NCBI GenBank assembly: GCA_014529385.2
Contig: CM043958.1
Location: 78,418,669 to 78,482,668, forward strand
Length of the DNA: 64,000 bases
Direction of reading: 5' to 3'
Origin: Adiantum capillus-veneris
Lineage: Eukaryota > Streptophyta > Polypodiopsida > Polypodiales > Pteridaceae
The notes beneath the pieces are model-generated. The model was given only the letters and a program-made list of their open reading frames with translations. It searched no databases and was not told the DNA's origin. Shown in pieces: positions 43,519 through 55,977 of the stretch; position 1 is the first letter of the stretch; every line of letters begins with the position of its first letter. The position numbers and the translations under genes are program-made.

Positions 43519-44295
43519 ACACTGAAAAAGGTGCCCACAGACCCATCCCCACCTGGTGGTTACCTGGTTTTCTTACGTTCACACACATCTGTACATAGAT
43601 TCACCTCTGAACACACTCCCCTCTCTCCCCTCTTGTAATTACTTTATTCTCCATGTCACCTCTCACTTTTTTTCATCAACCCATCTCTCTCTCTCTCATG
43701 AGACTGCTATTCTGGCGCATATACACACATCCAGACAAGTGGGACCCACAGTCACATGGCCTGTGTAGATAATGATTTCTTCATTTCTAAATTCTAGAAT
43801 TTCTTCCCCTTCCTCTCCTGTATAAAGAGGGGTCACCATCACACTAAGACACACACAACATCACCAGATAGTACACTATGCACTGTGTGTGCCTAGCGCA
43901 CACACACACACACACCCACACCATCACCATCATCGCAGTCACCATGCTCGACTTGAGCATGACCTCTACACCCTTGGGCTATGGAAGATGAAGGGAAACT
44001 AAATGAAGGATGATGGCCATAACCCTCGTGCGAGTCTTCACCATCAGCTCCCACCTATCCGCCATGTGCTCTACCACTCTCTCCCTTCTCTTTCCCCTAC
44101 CCTATGCTCCCTATTTCATCACCTTATTCTCTAAATAAAGCTTGAGTTTTTGTGAGTATGTTTCTTGCAATGTTTTGCCCATGTGAGGAGTGCAGAATCG
44201 CCACTTAGTCTTGTGTTTGAAGTGATCTTGTGTATGTGTGAAGGGTGTACGGATTCGCCATTCCTTCTGTGGTGCCTAAGTACTAAGCCTCTATA
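43519..44295 (+). repeat. Gypsy LTR piece 2, left part (split by CACTA element)
   Basis: It begins within the LTR at the text CACTGAAAAAGG and repeats piece 1. It is cut at 44295 by the CACTA transposon; the LTR resumes at 61120 and ends at 61430. Together with piece 1 it forms a partial tandem duplication of one LTR. Confidence 0.9.
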
Positions 44296-44319
44296 CACTA
44301 CAAGAGGTTGTGTGCTCTT

Positions 44320-44575
44320 GTGACGCTGTTAGCGACGGAAATACACTGGGTTTTTATAACCCCCGGCGTCGCTAATAGCGTCGCTACGAGAGCGTCGCTA
44401 TATTCGTCGCTATAGGCATCACTATATGCGTCGCTATAAGCGTCGCTATATAGAGACACTGATAGCGACGCTCATAGCGACGGTTATAGCGACGTTTACA
44501 CAGAAGTCTATAGCGACGCTCATAGCGACGCTACATAGCCATAAATAGCGACGGTTATAGCGACTCCCGAGAGAT
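44320..44575. repeat. Left subterminal repeats of the CACTA element
   Basis: More than ten GCGTCGCTAT or ATAGCGACGC units. The first half runs mostly in one orientation and the second half in the other. In En/Spm-type elements such arrays bind the TnpA protein. Confidence 0.85.
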
Positions 44576-44946
44576 TTTTTTTTTGGTGACAGGGCATTGA
44601 ATGCCCTGCCACCCATCAACCATAATTTACTTGATTCACTTTTTTTAAAAAGTGAAAGGGTAGATAATAGACCCAAAATAGTCACCCACAAGACGCATTG
44701 TTTGCAAAATTGACAAGCGTAAAATTGACAATTGTACACATCATAGGCAAAATGAATTGATTGGCAAATGTAATAATGACAATTGTACAACATCATAGGC
44801 ATAAAGAATTGATTGGCAAAATGAACTGCGGTGACAAATGTAATAATATACATGCTTCAAAAAGACGTATAAAATCCGTCTCATGATACATAAGCTATGA
44901 GAAACCCTAAACTAATGCTATCTAGCTACGGCTAAACTGACGTCGT
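44576..44946. other. CACTA 3' untranslated region
   Basis: Between the subterminal array and the TnpA-like stop. It carries two related phrases (TGACAATTGTACA..CATCATAGGCA, near 44727 and 44778). No gene. Confidence 0.5.
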
Positions 44947-46256
44947 CTAGTCAGACGTCTCATCGCGTCCAAGCGGCGTATCTGTCGGATTCTGCAAAAA
45001 AAGACAATAAGACAGCTTTCAGTAAGTATAAACATATAACAACATTTATAAAACAATACAAAAAATAGAAAAGAGTAAACCCTAATACTAACCATGCCGC
45101 CGCGAGAACTAAGAATGTCCATCAGGGCGTTTAAGCCCTTCCTGCCTGCGTACTCGCGCTCGTACGGTGTGGAATCACGTCCTGTCATCGACCACTGTCA
45201 AAACATACAAAGATTTCATTATGTTAGAATTAAAAAACTCATAAACCCTAAACTATCGAACATAAAGAGCAATGCGAAAACACTTACAAAATCGGCCTCA
45301 AATGATGCCCATCCACCGCTCCCCAAGTGGTGCGAGCTCCCTGCCTCTACTCGCGCTCTGGCTGCATCCTTTTGTTGCTTCCACTTGTCGGGATTCTCGC
45401 GCGCTGCTTTCTTCGCATTCTTCCAATCTTCTTTGGCCAGCCAATCTGGCCTGTTCCACCCATGCTTGATTGCTTTTTGCACTTCGGAACGCTTGTGTTT
45501 GCAGTATTCGCGCATTCGAATCTTCATCAGGTCTTCATTGAAGCGCTGATCCCGTGTTGGAACGGGAAACTCATCATGAAGTATGCTGATGACTCTGGCT
45601 TTTAAATCACTTGGTACTTCACTCCATTTGTTTAGTATGTAGTGTCTAAACAGCTGAGAGCAAAGACCACGCATGTGCGAGATCACCTTCTTGCCGTCAT
45701 CATCCATGATGATGCCAACGCTGAAGTCGACGGAGTAAGGCAAGCCCTCTGGCCGGTGACGCGTGAACCTGGGTGTCCCGGCAGGGGTCTCTAGTGGCGT
45801 GTCGATGGGGGTACGGACGTCAGGTGTCTCCATCGGCGTCTGGGCCCCGAAGCAAGGAGTGTCAAGTGGGGTGGCTCCTGGCGGAGTAGGTAGAGGTGTG
45901 TAGCTACCAGGAACAGTCAGCCGCGCAAAACCTGGCGTGGATGGCGATGCTGTGGCTGGTGTGGGGGCGGGCAAAGAAGGGGAGGGTAAAGAGCCTCGTC
46001 GAACACGAGGCGGTGTGGAGGCATCGGCAGCGGAACCCCCACAACAACCGCCACTACCACCACTAGAGCGCCGGTGTCTAGACGAGTGTGAAGATCGTCT
46101 CGTCGACACCGAAGCTTCGGAGCGCGCCGAATGCTCCAAAAGAGAGGGAGATGCGGATGGATTAGGAACGCGCGATGATGCGCCAGAGCAATGATGCTCC
46201 ACGTACCACTGTCTCTGCTGCGGTGACAAAGAAGAAAGAAACTCCTCATCATCCAT
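44947..46256 (-). CDS. TnpA-like second protein of the CACTA element (three coding exons)
   Basis: Proposed exons are 46256-45288, 45194-45093 and 44991-44947, all phase 0, with donors GTAAGT and GTTAGT and acceptors GACAG and TGCAG, giving 371 aa and a stop at 44947. The N-terminus is Ser-rich, then Pro/Thr-rich with repeated TP dipeptides (about residues 60-190). The C-terminal half (LFRHYILNKWSEVPSDLK; KIRMREYCKHKRSEVQKAIK; GWASFEADF) resembles the Transposase_24/Ptta En/Spm family. An acceptor 2 bp before the ATG suggests a non-coding first exon. It likely binds subterminal repeats. The frame appears intact. Confidence 0.75.
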
Positions 46257-46528
46257 ACCTGCATTAAACACACGAATATTTAAACTTAATATTGAATGAA
46301 TAGAGTAGACAATGACGTAAAGACCATTAAATACAATGACGTAATGACGCATATAAATACAATGACGCAATGAATTGAGTGATAGAAGAGGCAAGTCAAA
46401 AACTCAGAATTTTCAATCAAAAGATGTGAGCACGAGTAGAAAAGAGCGTTATACACCATGGAAGGTACTTAGAGAGACAGAGCTTTTACAACACGGAGCA
46501 AAATTATTCAAATACAATATTTGTGGCT

Positions 46529-48486
46529 TTAAGAGATCTCTCTCTCATCCTCGCATAACTCAGCATAACTTCCTATATCTATATAGAGCTCTCCGTTTAA
46601 ACACATATCCTCTGTTTCATTTTGTAGCTCCTCTGCATGCACCCCATATAGAGTAGTAGCATCTTGATGCTCGTTTGGCACCACCGCTGCGGCTTCTGAT
46701 TGAGCATCTTCTCTGATCTCCTCCATTGATGCCGTTGTGATTGGCACATTGTAGCCTTCATACGTCCTTGCACTACGAGGGGCTACTTCTATGACGTACC
46801 ACCAGTTTGATGTAGACTTTGAAGGATGAAATATTACATGCCAGAGCCACATAACTTACATGAGAGCTTTCAAGCACATAGCTTGTAAAAGGGGGATGTT
46901 AACTATTTACATACTTACTTGTTCACAATGCTCGGGTAGTACGAAAGTGTCTCTTAGGTCAGTCCATTTCTTAGTAGAATCCACCTCAAGAAAACCAGAC
47001 TCTCCTCTACGCACAGTAGCGTTGCGACCCTCCATGATTATCTTGAACCATTGCACGTCGAACAAGTCGACAAAAAATCCTCTGTAATCGATCCTCAAAA
47101 TCTCCTGTAGCGTGCCGAAGTAAGTGAGTTCCGCCACCACAGGATCTGCATCAGAGGAACGTCGTCGACTAGACTGTTCAAATTTTGCCATGATTCCACA
47201 ATCTTGAGTAAAACGCTTTTTGTCGATCCATTCCACCCTAAAATGTTGACCTTTACACCATGCTGCTATGTATGACTTATACTACAACGAACAAAGATTA
47301 TGAGTGGCCGTTCAAACGTTTAGAAATAAAGTCACTAGCTAGTCGTACATTGCAAACTTACCTTGGTCGCGCAACCCCGAGAGTACTCCCACTCTTCCTC
47401 AGTCACTTCGTCACCGCATTGTTGTGCGCTTTTCAATTGGTTGTGCAACCATCTTAAGCTCATGAATGTTGGTAGGCTCTCCAGACCCGTCGGATAGTGC
47501 ATCGGTGGTCGTCTTCCCCGTCTCCACTCGATTCGTGTCCTTTGTCGCTCTTGCTTTGCATCCTCATATTGTGAAATCCACTTTTGCATCACTGGATTGT
47601 GAAGCATGCAAAATCGGTTGATTTTAGCCTCTAGATCTTTCGTCATCTTCTTCTCAACACCGAGATTGCACATGACAATCCCAGATATGCGCTCATCATC
47701 TATGGTTCGCCATAGCGTATCCCGGGCTTTATCAAATCCGTCTAGCCACTCTCCAATGTACATTAGGGACTCTGATACCAACCAACCTTCTGCCATGCTA
47801 CCCTCCGGACGTGCCTTTTGACGCACATATCCCTTAAGCGTTTTCATGAAACGTTCTAAGAAGAACATCCATCTGGAATGAACTGTGCCAGCTATTTCCA
47901 CCTCATCAACTATGTGAACAAGAAGATGCACCTGAATGGTTAGCATGGTAGTAGGAAAATGTTTCTCAAACATGCACAGAAGCTCCGCAGCATTTACTTT
48001 GGCGAATGGTATGGAGTCTACGTTGATCTCCTTTTGTGAGATCCATTGCACCAGCTTTGCAAGTTTGTACATTGTGTTACGGATGTCGAGAGACAAACAT
48101 CCCTCAATGGCAACCGGTAAAATAAACTGTAAAGTATGTGCAGCAATGATATTAAAGTCCACATTTTATGCAATGATATTAAAGTCCACTATGAACGTAC
48201 CTGACACATTTTATGCCAATCGTGTGACTTCAAACCGGTAAGCTTTCCTTATTTAGTAAAACACGTTCGGAGCGAGTGCATTACGCCAGTGGGGGTCCGC
48301 AAAGATCGAATGGTCTCTTTTACTTTGCGTTCTTGGGCTCCTGTGAAAATCCATGGTGCTTTAGGGAGTTTTATCGATCCATCAGACACTGTTTGCGGCC
48401 AATATTGCTCCATACGATCCACATTTCTAAGGTCAACTCTGGCTCCCAAAGTATCTTTCTTGCCGGTCAGATGGTCCCATAGTAGT
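46529..48486 (-). pseudogene. TNP2 transposase, 3' half (exons downstream of the gypsy insertion)
   Basis: Exon remnant 48486-48201 (LLWDHLTGKKD to KSHDWHKMCQ, donor GTACGT) has a TAA at 48246-48248. Exon 48126-47362 (FILPVAIEG; HLLVHIVDEVEIAG; RWMFFLERFMKTLKGYV) is the TNP2 core end. Exon 47281-46919 (YKSYIAAWCKGQHFRV; TYFGTLQEILRIDYRGF) is the DUF4216-like region. The last part, 46852-46529, has SNWWYVIEVAPRS and an acidic tail. Phases fit between the first three; the last junction does not fit simply. The DDE-type transposase cuts CACTA ends. Confidence 0.85.
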
Positions 48487-48695
48487 GACGGGAGCAAAGC
48501 GAACCCCGAACCCCGATGGCCTCTAAAACACCGGGGACCGAATGGTGCGCCTCGAGCCTATCATGGTAAAGCAAACAGGGGGCACCACCTAGCTTCAGCG
48601 GCTAGGACGCAAACAACACACCACCATAACAAAGTTTTCATCCAAGAGAGATGGATGCTTGGGAGTAATGATGAAAAGGAAAGGTAATGAGATCA

Positions 48696-48732
<37 letters not shown>

Positions 48733-50034
48733 AGCGGCTTAGTACTTAGGCATCACAAAAGGATGGCGAATCTGCACACTCTTCACACATACACAAGCTC
48801 ACTCCAAAACACAAGACTAGGTGGCGATTCTGCACACCTCACATGGGCAAAACATTGCAAGAAAACATACTCACAAAACCTCAAGCTTTATTTAGAGAAT
48901 TAGGCGATGAAATGGGGAGCATAGGGTAGGGAAATGAGAAGGGAGAGAGTGGTAGAGCACATGGCGGATAGGTGGGAGTTGATGGCGAAGACTCGCACGA
49001 GGGTTATGGCCATCATCCTTCATTTAGTTTGCCCTTCATCTTCCATAGCCAAGGGTGTAGAGGTCATGCTCAAGACGAGCATGGTGATTGCGGTGATGGT
49101 GATGGTGTGGGTGTGTGTGTGTGCACTAGGCACACACAGTGCATAGTGTGTTCTTTGGTGATGTTGTGTGTTTGTGTGTGATGGTGACCCCTCTTTATAT
49201 AGGGGAGGAGGGGGGAGAAATTCTAGAATTTAGAAATGAAGAAATCATTATCTACATAGGTCATGTGACTGTGGGCCCCACTTGTCTGGCTGTGTGTATA
49301 TGTGCCAGAACAGCAGTCTCATGAGAGAGAGACTAAGAGAGACAGATGGGTTGATGAAAAAAAGTGAGAGGTGACATGGAGAATAAAGTAATTACAAGAG
49401 GAGAGAGAGGGGAGTGTGTTCAGAGGTGAATCTGTGTGCAGATGTGTGTGAACACAAGAAAAATCAGGTAACCACCGGGTGGGGATGGGTCTGTGGGCAC
49501 CTTTTTCAGTGAAACTGAGTGTGTGTGAGTGTGGGGGAAGTTATTTAGCTACAAGACAAGAGACATGGCGCCCTTTAGAGAGAGAGGGGGGTATTTGGGT
49601 CATGGGATATGATAGGAGAGAGAAAGAGGGGGTGGGGTATACTATTTTGGAAGATAGGGTAAGTTGCATGTGAGTTAGGGTGTATTATTGGTGAGTTATA
49701 ATGCATTATTGGTGAGAGGTGGGGTAGCTTGAGGGGAGAGAGAAAGGAGAAAGGACAAGGGGAAGAGACAGGGGGTTAACCTTTTGAGTGGAGGAGAGGA
49801 AAAGGGACACCCGGTGAGGCAACAGTGAAGAAAAAGGAGGCAAGGTGGGGATGGGCTACCCCGCAGGCATGAGGTGGCCTATTTTACCTTTCTTATATAT
49901 TTACATAATCATACTTTATTTTTTTCTTACTTTTTCCAATGCCTTTTATCACTCCCTCCATAAGAGGGGGTTTTCATGGGGTGGGGACGAGAGAAGAGGG
50001 GTATGGGAGCTTGGCTTGTGAAAAGCCCCCATCA
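48487..50034 (-). repeat. 3' LTR of gypsy element 2 (1548 bp)
   Basis: Same ends as the LTR at 6961-8533. It includes a GA run at about 48700-48729 and a minus-strand TATA near 49190-49206. Confidence 0.95.
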
Positions 50035-50037
50035 TTA

Positions 50038-50052
50038 GCCCTCCCCTTTTGG
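50038..50052 (-). promoter_or_regulatory. Polypurine tract of gypsy element 2
   Basis: The minus strand reads CCAAAAGGGGAGGG, three bases before the 3' LTR. Confidence 0.85.
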
Positions 50053-50062
50053 CTAGAGGCAT

Positions 50063-53000
50063 TCATGTCTCTAGCTCATCTGTTTGATCATTATCGTCGG
50101 AGGTGGCGGCTGATGGTGTGTCCTCATCTGGAATGTCAATTGGTGGAGCCTGGTCAAATCGAAGAAAATAAGGTTTAAGTCGCCAACCATTTACCCTAGT
50201 TTTATGAAGTTTTCCATCAGCCTCCATAAGCTGGTAGCTTCCATTGGCATACTTTTTCCTGATGATGAAAGGGCCTTCCCATCAGAGCAGGAGTTTCTTA
50301 TCCTTGCGTGTGTCGAAGCGATTGTCGTAGCGGAGCACCAACATTCCTTTCTTCAATTCGTTTTTCCGGAGATGCTCGTTAAAGCTAAGCCGTCTATGCT
50401 CTGCTTGTGCTGCATAATAATTTATTGCTTCTTCTCTGTCCAGCTGCAGTCTTTCCATGTTGATGATGTGATCTCTCAAATGCAAGTTGGGTTGTTGAAG
50501 TTGGCTTGCCATTACTCTGAGACTTTGTAGTTGCACTTCAATGGGCAAGATTGCTTCCTTACCAAATACTAGATGATACGGTGTGAATCCCAAGGATGTA
50601 CGAAATGAAGTTCTGTAGGCCCATAAAGCTGGTAGTAGATACTTATCCCAGTCTCCGGGATGATTGTTTACCTGCTTGGTAATAATTTTAGAAACCATTC
50701 CATTTACCTTTTCAACTAGGCCATTACATTGAGGGTAATATGGTGAAGAGTGCCTCCTTGTAATGCCCAGTTTTTGCATTAATTTTGCTACCAAGTCTGC
50801 TCTGAAACCTGGCCCTCTATCAGAGATGATCTCTAAAGGTGTGCCAAACCTACAGCATATGTGCTCGTAGATAAATTTAGCTACCTCTACCGCTGTGATT
50901 CTAGTGGTGGCTGTAGCCTCTGCCCATCTAGTCATGTAGTCGACCCCCATGATAATGTAGAATTTTCCTGAGTTGGCCCTAGGTAATGGCCCAATGGCAT
51001 CGATACCCCATTTTTCAAATGGACCATATGAGAGAATAGGTGTCTGTGGTTCAGGCATAAGTGACCTAGTGCCGGCCTTTTGACACAACTTACATGTTTT
51101 GCACCAGTGGTGTACATCACGGTTGAGGCTAGGCCATATGAAGCCTGCCTGCAAGATTTTCCTACTTGTTATGTCTAGGGCAAAGTGACCACCACAAACC
51201 CCGTCGTGACAACTAGCAAATACTCCCGTGATTTCCTGAGAGAGAGGGACCTTCCTGAGTATTTGGTCCTTACCCTTACAGTACAAACCGTCATTGATGA
51301 GTCGATACCTTGTGGCCTTCCGCGTCAGCCATTGCTTCTGCCCCTTTGTTAAATCTAATGGGCATTCCCCTGTTTCCAAAAAATGCATGATGTCAGGCAA
51401 GGCATCACTGCCTTGAAATAGAGGGAGCTTTAGTTTTATTGCTCCAACCACCACTTCCTGTAGTCTTTCACTTGCTAGGGCATCTGCTTCTTGGTTTTGA
51501 GCCCTTGGGATATGGTGTATTTGAACTTCTTCAAACTTACCCAACAAGGTTTTTACACCACTTAAGTGAGTCCTTAAACTAGGATTCTTGCATGTCCATG
51601 CTCCATTTACTTGCCTTACCAGAAGTGGAGCATCCCCAAATACATTAAGGCGTTGTACACCTTGCGAGACACACCATTGTAGACCCTTGGTTAGTGCTGC
51701 ATACTCAGCTTCATTGTTAGAATGTGAATCTAACAATTGGCCCAACGAAAATACCTTTGTCCCTTTGTCATCAAAGACCACTATGCCTGTAGCTGCTTTG
51801 TCGGACGCTCGCTTGTAGGCTCCATCAAAGTAGAGAGAGTATGCTCCTTCTACCATCGGTGGTACTGGAGGTAATCAGACTTCTCCTTCCTTAGATTGCT
51901 TCTCCTTCCTTTCAAAGACTTGGAAGGTCATGAGTCCCCCCAAACTTGCCCTTGTCGTGCTTTCTACCTGTACCGTGTAGTCAAACTCTTGCAGACGAAC
52001 TAGCCATTTAGTAATTCTAGCAGACACATCCATGTGTTGTACAACATAGGGAAATATTTCATCCGTGGTTAGAATCACAAATTGCTTAGGCAGCAAATAT
52101 GACCTAAACTTTGTAGTTGCAAATCTAAGAGCTAGGACTAAGTGTTCCACATGGGTGAAACCTTTCTCTCCTGCTGTCATCATTCGACTAGAGAAGTAGA
52201 TTGGCCTCATGAAAGATGTCGTCGTATCCTTTTGGAGTAGCACAGCCCCCAATGAGTCATCACCAACACTTGAGGTGACATAGAATTTTTCATCCCACTT
52301 AGGTGGTGAGATAGTTGGCAGAGTGGCTAAGACCTCCTTTACCTTGTTGTAGTGATGTTCGCTTTCCTCGTCCCAAGTGAAAGTTGATCTCTGAGTGAGT
52401 TGTTGCAGTGGTAAAACAAGTTGTGATAGTAGATGTATGAATCTACTTAAGTACCTCACCTTCTGTAGAAAAGAGACCAGTTGACGTGCAGTCGTTGGTG
52501 AAGGTAGGGCTATGAGTGCGGACACCTTACTTGGGTCGGCGTTGATACCTTTTGCTGAAATTTCATGGCCTAGTAGAATGACTTTACTCTCCCCAATGTG
52601 GCATTTATCCACATTTAATTGCCCACCTAGGCTCTGCAACCTGGCCAAACCTTCAGTTACCTTTTCTAAATGTGAAATACGGGAGCTATATATACAAAAT
52701 CCATCAATGAACACTCTTATGGATGTTCCAAAGAACGGTTGAAAAACATATGTGACATATCTTTGGAATGTGGCAGGTGCATTTGTGAGACCAAATGGCG
52801 TAACCCTGTATGCAAAACAACCCCATGGCGTGATAAAAGTGGTTTTTAGCTGATCTTCCAAGGCTATGCGTATTTGAAAGTATCCAGAATAACCATCACA
52901 GACGGTATAGCATTCAAAACCCGCTACTTCATTCAGAATTTCATCCAAGAAAGGGAGAGGAAAGTGGTCTCTCTTTGTAGCTGCATTTAGTGGTTTGTAG

Positions 53001-55348
53001 TCAACACAGACCCTCCACTTACCATTCTTTTTAGGCGTCACCACTATGGGTGACACCCATTCTGAGTTTTCTACAAGATAGATGAATCCTGCCTCCAGCA
53101 GTTTCCTTACCTCGGCCAAGAGTGCCTTTTCTTGTATGACCCCCAATCGTCGTAGCTTTTGCACAACTGGTTTTACCCCTTCCTTCAGCTTAATATGATG
53201 TTCCACCACTGTAATGCCTGTGATTCTTTCATAGTTGTCAATGAACAGGTTAGGAAATCCCATCAACATTTGCAAAAAACTATCTTTCTCCTCAAGTGTT
53301 AATTCCGTAGACAACATACCCTTCAACCTACTTCCTCCTAGCCCAGGTGATTTTCTCTCCTCTTCATTGGGTTTCCATTTTGGTGATGGATCACCAGTTG
53401 TGCTTACCCTTTGTGGATCCTTCATAATGATACCCATCACATCAATGGAACTGTCACTTTCGTCGGTGGATGTGGTCTCCTCCTCAGAACTGGAAGATTC
53501 GCTAGTGGTTTCATCTGCCGATGTTTCCAGATTCATTTGCTTCTGCTTGCCAATCCTCATGTCGTAGTAGATTGTCTCCCCTTTCTTACCGGTCATGCGT
53601 AGAAGGCCAGTACCCCAGTCCTCTTTTGCCTTCATGGCCATCAACCATGGCCTTCCCAAAATTAGTGGATAGCCCTCCCCCTTAGTAGGCATTACAAAAA
53701 CATCTACCTCTACCTCAGTGTTGAAAGCTTTGATTTTCACGGCACTTACCACACCCACACACTTTACTTTTGCGTTGTTTGCCATCTTTGCCTTGCATGG
53801 AGAAGGCCTGTCAACCTCGAGCCCTAATCGAAGCATCATAGCTTCGCTCATTACACAGATTTGTGCACCTCCATCAATGTAGGTGTTTCCAACCCTCTTT
53901 CCTTTTATGTTTACGTCGACAATTGGAAGGATGTCATCCATGTTGCATCCCGAAATTGCTCCGGCTACCTTTGTTTTGGAGCGTCTTGTACTTACCATTT
54001 TAGACCATTGTCGCCTTACTTTTGGTGCAAGATGTAGCAGTTGTGGCCATGTAATCTTCGGTCCTTGCTCTGCCACATCCAATGTTATATCATAGGGCTT
54101 AGAACTTTCCCCTAGCTGGAAGTCGGTGATGCCCAATTTCCGTCGTGGCCTGGATGGCCTCTTGCTAGTTTCTCCTCTCATGCTTCTCTCATCATCTGAT
54201 TGTGTAGCTTTCTCCCTCCTAGCTCTTTTCACAGTCATGGCTTCAAGTGGTTCTAAAAAGGTTACCTTCTCCTTACCCTTGTCCCTCTCCTTTGCTCTGG
54301 GTGGATCCACTACTATGGCTTTTCCTTTCTCTTCTAGCCTTATGATGTTTACAGGGCGATCAGGTGGTGGGGCTGGTGGAAGAGGTGGGATGGATGCTTG
54401 TAGTGGTGTCTGGGATGGACGTAGAATTTGTGTTGGTGGGGGTGGTGCTCGGGGTGGGGGTGTTCTTTCTCTAGGGGGTGACAATTGGTTCCTCCTACCT
54501 CCTCTATTATAGTTTTGTCGTGGCTTGGGACAGTAGTACATACCGTGACCATCTTCTCCGCAGTTGTAGCAATGATACTCCTTGTTTTTTTGTCGTGCTC
54601 TTCCAGGGTCTTGATCTCTTTCTTGACTCCTCCCTTGTTGTATTAAGTGGACAGACAAATTCTGCAGCTGGTCAGTCATATGGGCCAACATATCTTGTTG
54701 GTCATCTCTTACCCCAAGAGCCGGTGGTGGTGGTGGAATGGTGGTTGTCGTAGTTGCTGGTCGACGCGATGTTCCTGATTCTGTTGACTCGGTTTCTTTG
54801 GCTTTCATTCGCAGCTTCTTGTCTTTAAGGCGAGCAATCTCAACGCTTAACTCATACGTAGCCGGAAATCTACCTTTCACCTTCTCCTTGAGAAGCGGCC
54901 ATAAGCCATGCGTGAACCGATCTTTTTTTAGGAAATCGGGTGCAGCTTCCCCCCTAGCCAGTGACTCAACCCACCGTTCCCACAAATCCACAAATTTGGA
55001 CTCATAGGTGGCATATTCTAAAAGACCCTCCTGCTTCAAGTCTCTCAACTTGTCCCACAACTTTTCTGAAGTGGTACCTCCCCCAAAGCGCCTCTTAAAA
55101 GCGGTTTTTAAGGGTTCCCAATCATCCTTGGTTGCTTGTGGAAGTGCATTGTACCATGATCTAGCTTCTAGCTTCATGAGATGCTTAAAGATTCTAACCC
55201 GGGATTCATCCGTATCTTTGTTGCTCACTACACATGCTACTTCAAAGTCATCTAGGAAGTCTGTTCCCAAATCCTCCCCCTTCTTTCCTTTAAATGTTGG
55301 AAATGCTACACTTGCCATGATTACTGAGAGAGAGCTAGAAAGACACAC
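50063..55348 (-). pseudogene. Gag-pol of gypsy element 2, single frame with two TGA stops
   Basis: Likely start is 55318. Domains: gag; zinc knuckle (CYNCGEDGHGMYYC); protease (IDGGA); RT (CVDYKPLN; FGLTNAPATF); a diverged RNase H; aRNase H (YSLYFDGAYKRAS; NNEAEYAAL); integrase zinc domain and DDE core (GIDAIGP; SDRGPGF; NGLVEKVN); C-terminal SH3-like segment with an acidic end, stop at 50063. Stops at 51875-51877 and 50282-50284 are TGA; the first is CGA in element 1. The RT site reads FIDG instead of FIDD. Without the stops it would be about 1750 aa. Gag and Pol are in one frame with no frameshift, as in many Tat elements. Confidence 0.93.
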
Positions 55349-55401
55349 TGCTTAACTTGCAAAAGTTTTTTTCTTCTTTACAAGGAGGCCTGTGTACCCT
55401 C

Positions 55402-55620
55402 TTATACTAGGACATAGATTAAAACTTCAAACGGTACATTGCCTTGTACCAAAGGTAAGACAAATGGTTGATCTGATGCCAGAACCTCCAAAAACCGCTC
55501 CCCACCCGGCATGGTGTCAATGACGTGCTGGTAGTGAGCCTTTAAATCCAGTATTACCTTGATTGAGCGTACACGTGTTGGTATGTGTGATCTGTCTTGA
55601 GGTAGGTTGTACTGATTCAT
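55402..55620 (-). CDS. Conserved small leader protein upstream of gag (72 aa), element 2
   Basis: It differs from the element 1 copy by one residue (V for I in HVIDTMPGG). It ends 84 nt before the probable gag start, in another frame. See 6188-6406 for the shared pattern. Confidence 0.6.
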   Translation of the reverse strand: MNQYNLPQDRSHIPTRVRSIKVILDLKAHYQHVIDTMPGGERFLEVLASDQPFVLPLVQGNVPFEVLIYVLV

Positions 55621-55637
55621 GTGAAGCTTAGAGGTGC

Positions 55638-55862
55638 TTAGTCACTGTCCAAGCTTGTGGGAGAGGGTAGTGTTCTTTCCTGAAACAAACTCAGTAGATC
55701 CCTAGTTTCTCTAGTGAGAGTGTGAGCCAATGCTTCCGTTATCTGTGCTGCAGCATCAAATGCGACTTGAAAACTGACTGTGATAATTACCTCGGTGACT
55801 TGAGATACCCGATTCTCAAAGTAGAATAGTGTTGATTCTCTATTGTGTAGAGCTCCTTCCAT
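55638..55862 (-). CDS. Leader ORF B of element 2 (74 aa)
   Basis: It starts MEGALHNRESTLFYF and has an amphipathic helical middle (ITEALAHTLTRETRDLLSLF). It ends 18 nt upstream of the next leader ORF. A 74-codon homologue with the same end is in element 3 (61745-61969). The copies are too similar to prove coding selection. Confidence 0.4.
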   Translation of the reverse strand: MEGALHNRESTLFYFENRVSQVTEVIITVSFQVAFDAAAQITEALAHTLTRETRDLLSLFQERTLPSPTSLDSD

Positions 55863-55977
55863 TTTGTTGTTGTGGGTTGGTTGTAGGTTGCGGACATGGT
55901 TTCGACCTTCTCCTTCTTCTTCTTGGCACTTGGCCTATGTATATCCACTGGGTTTGGCGTGTTGGTTTACTCTCCCA

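Noticed and set aside
44446-44853. Minus-strand ORF ending in a VAMSVAI-type repeat
   Set aside because: The repetitive end is the translated CACTA subterminal array; the rest is untranslated region.
45219-46394. Proline-rich 391-codon ORF as a host regulatory gene
   Set aside because: The C-terminal half, splice sites and place between CACTA termini fit the TnpA-like second transposon protein better.
48697-48903. Arg-Glu repeat ORFs in gypsy LTRs
   Set aside because: Translation of GA runs that vary in length among LTR copies.
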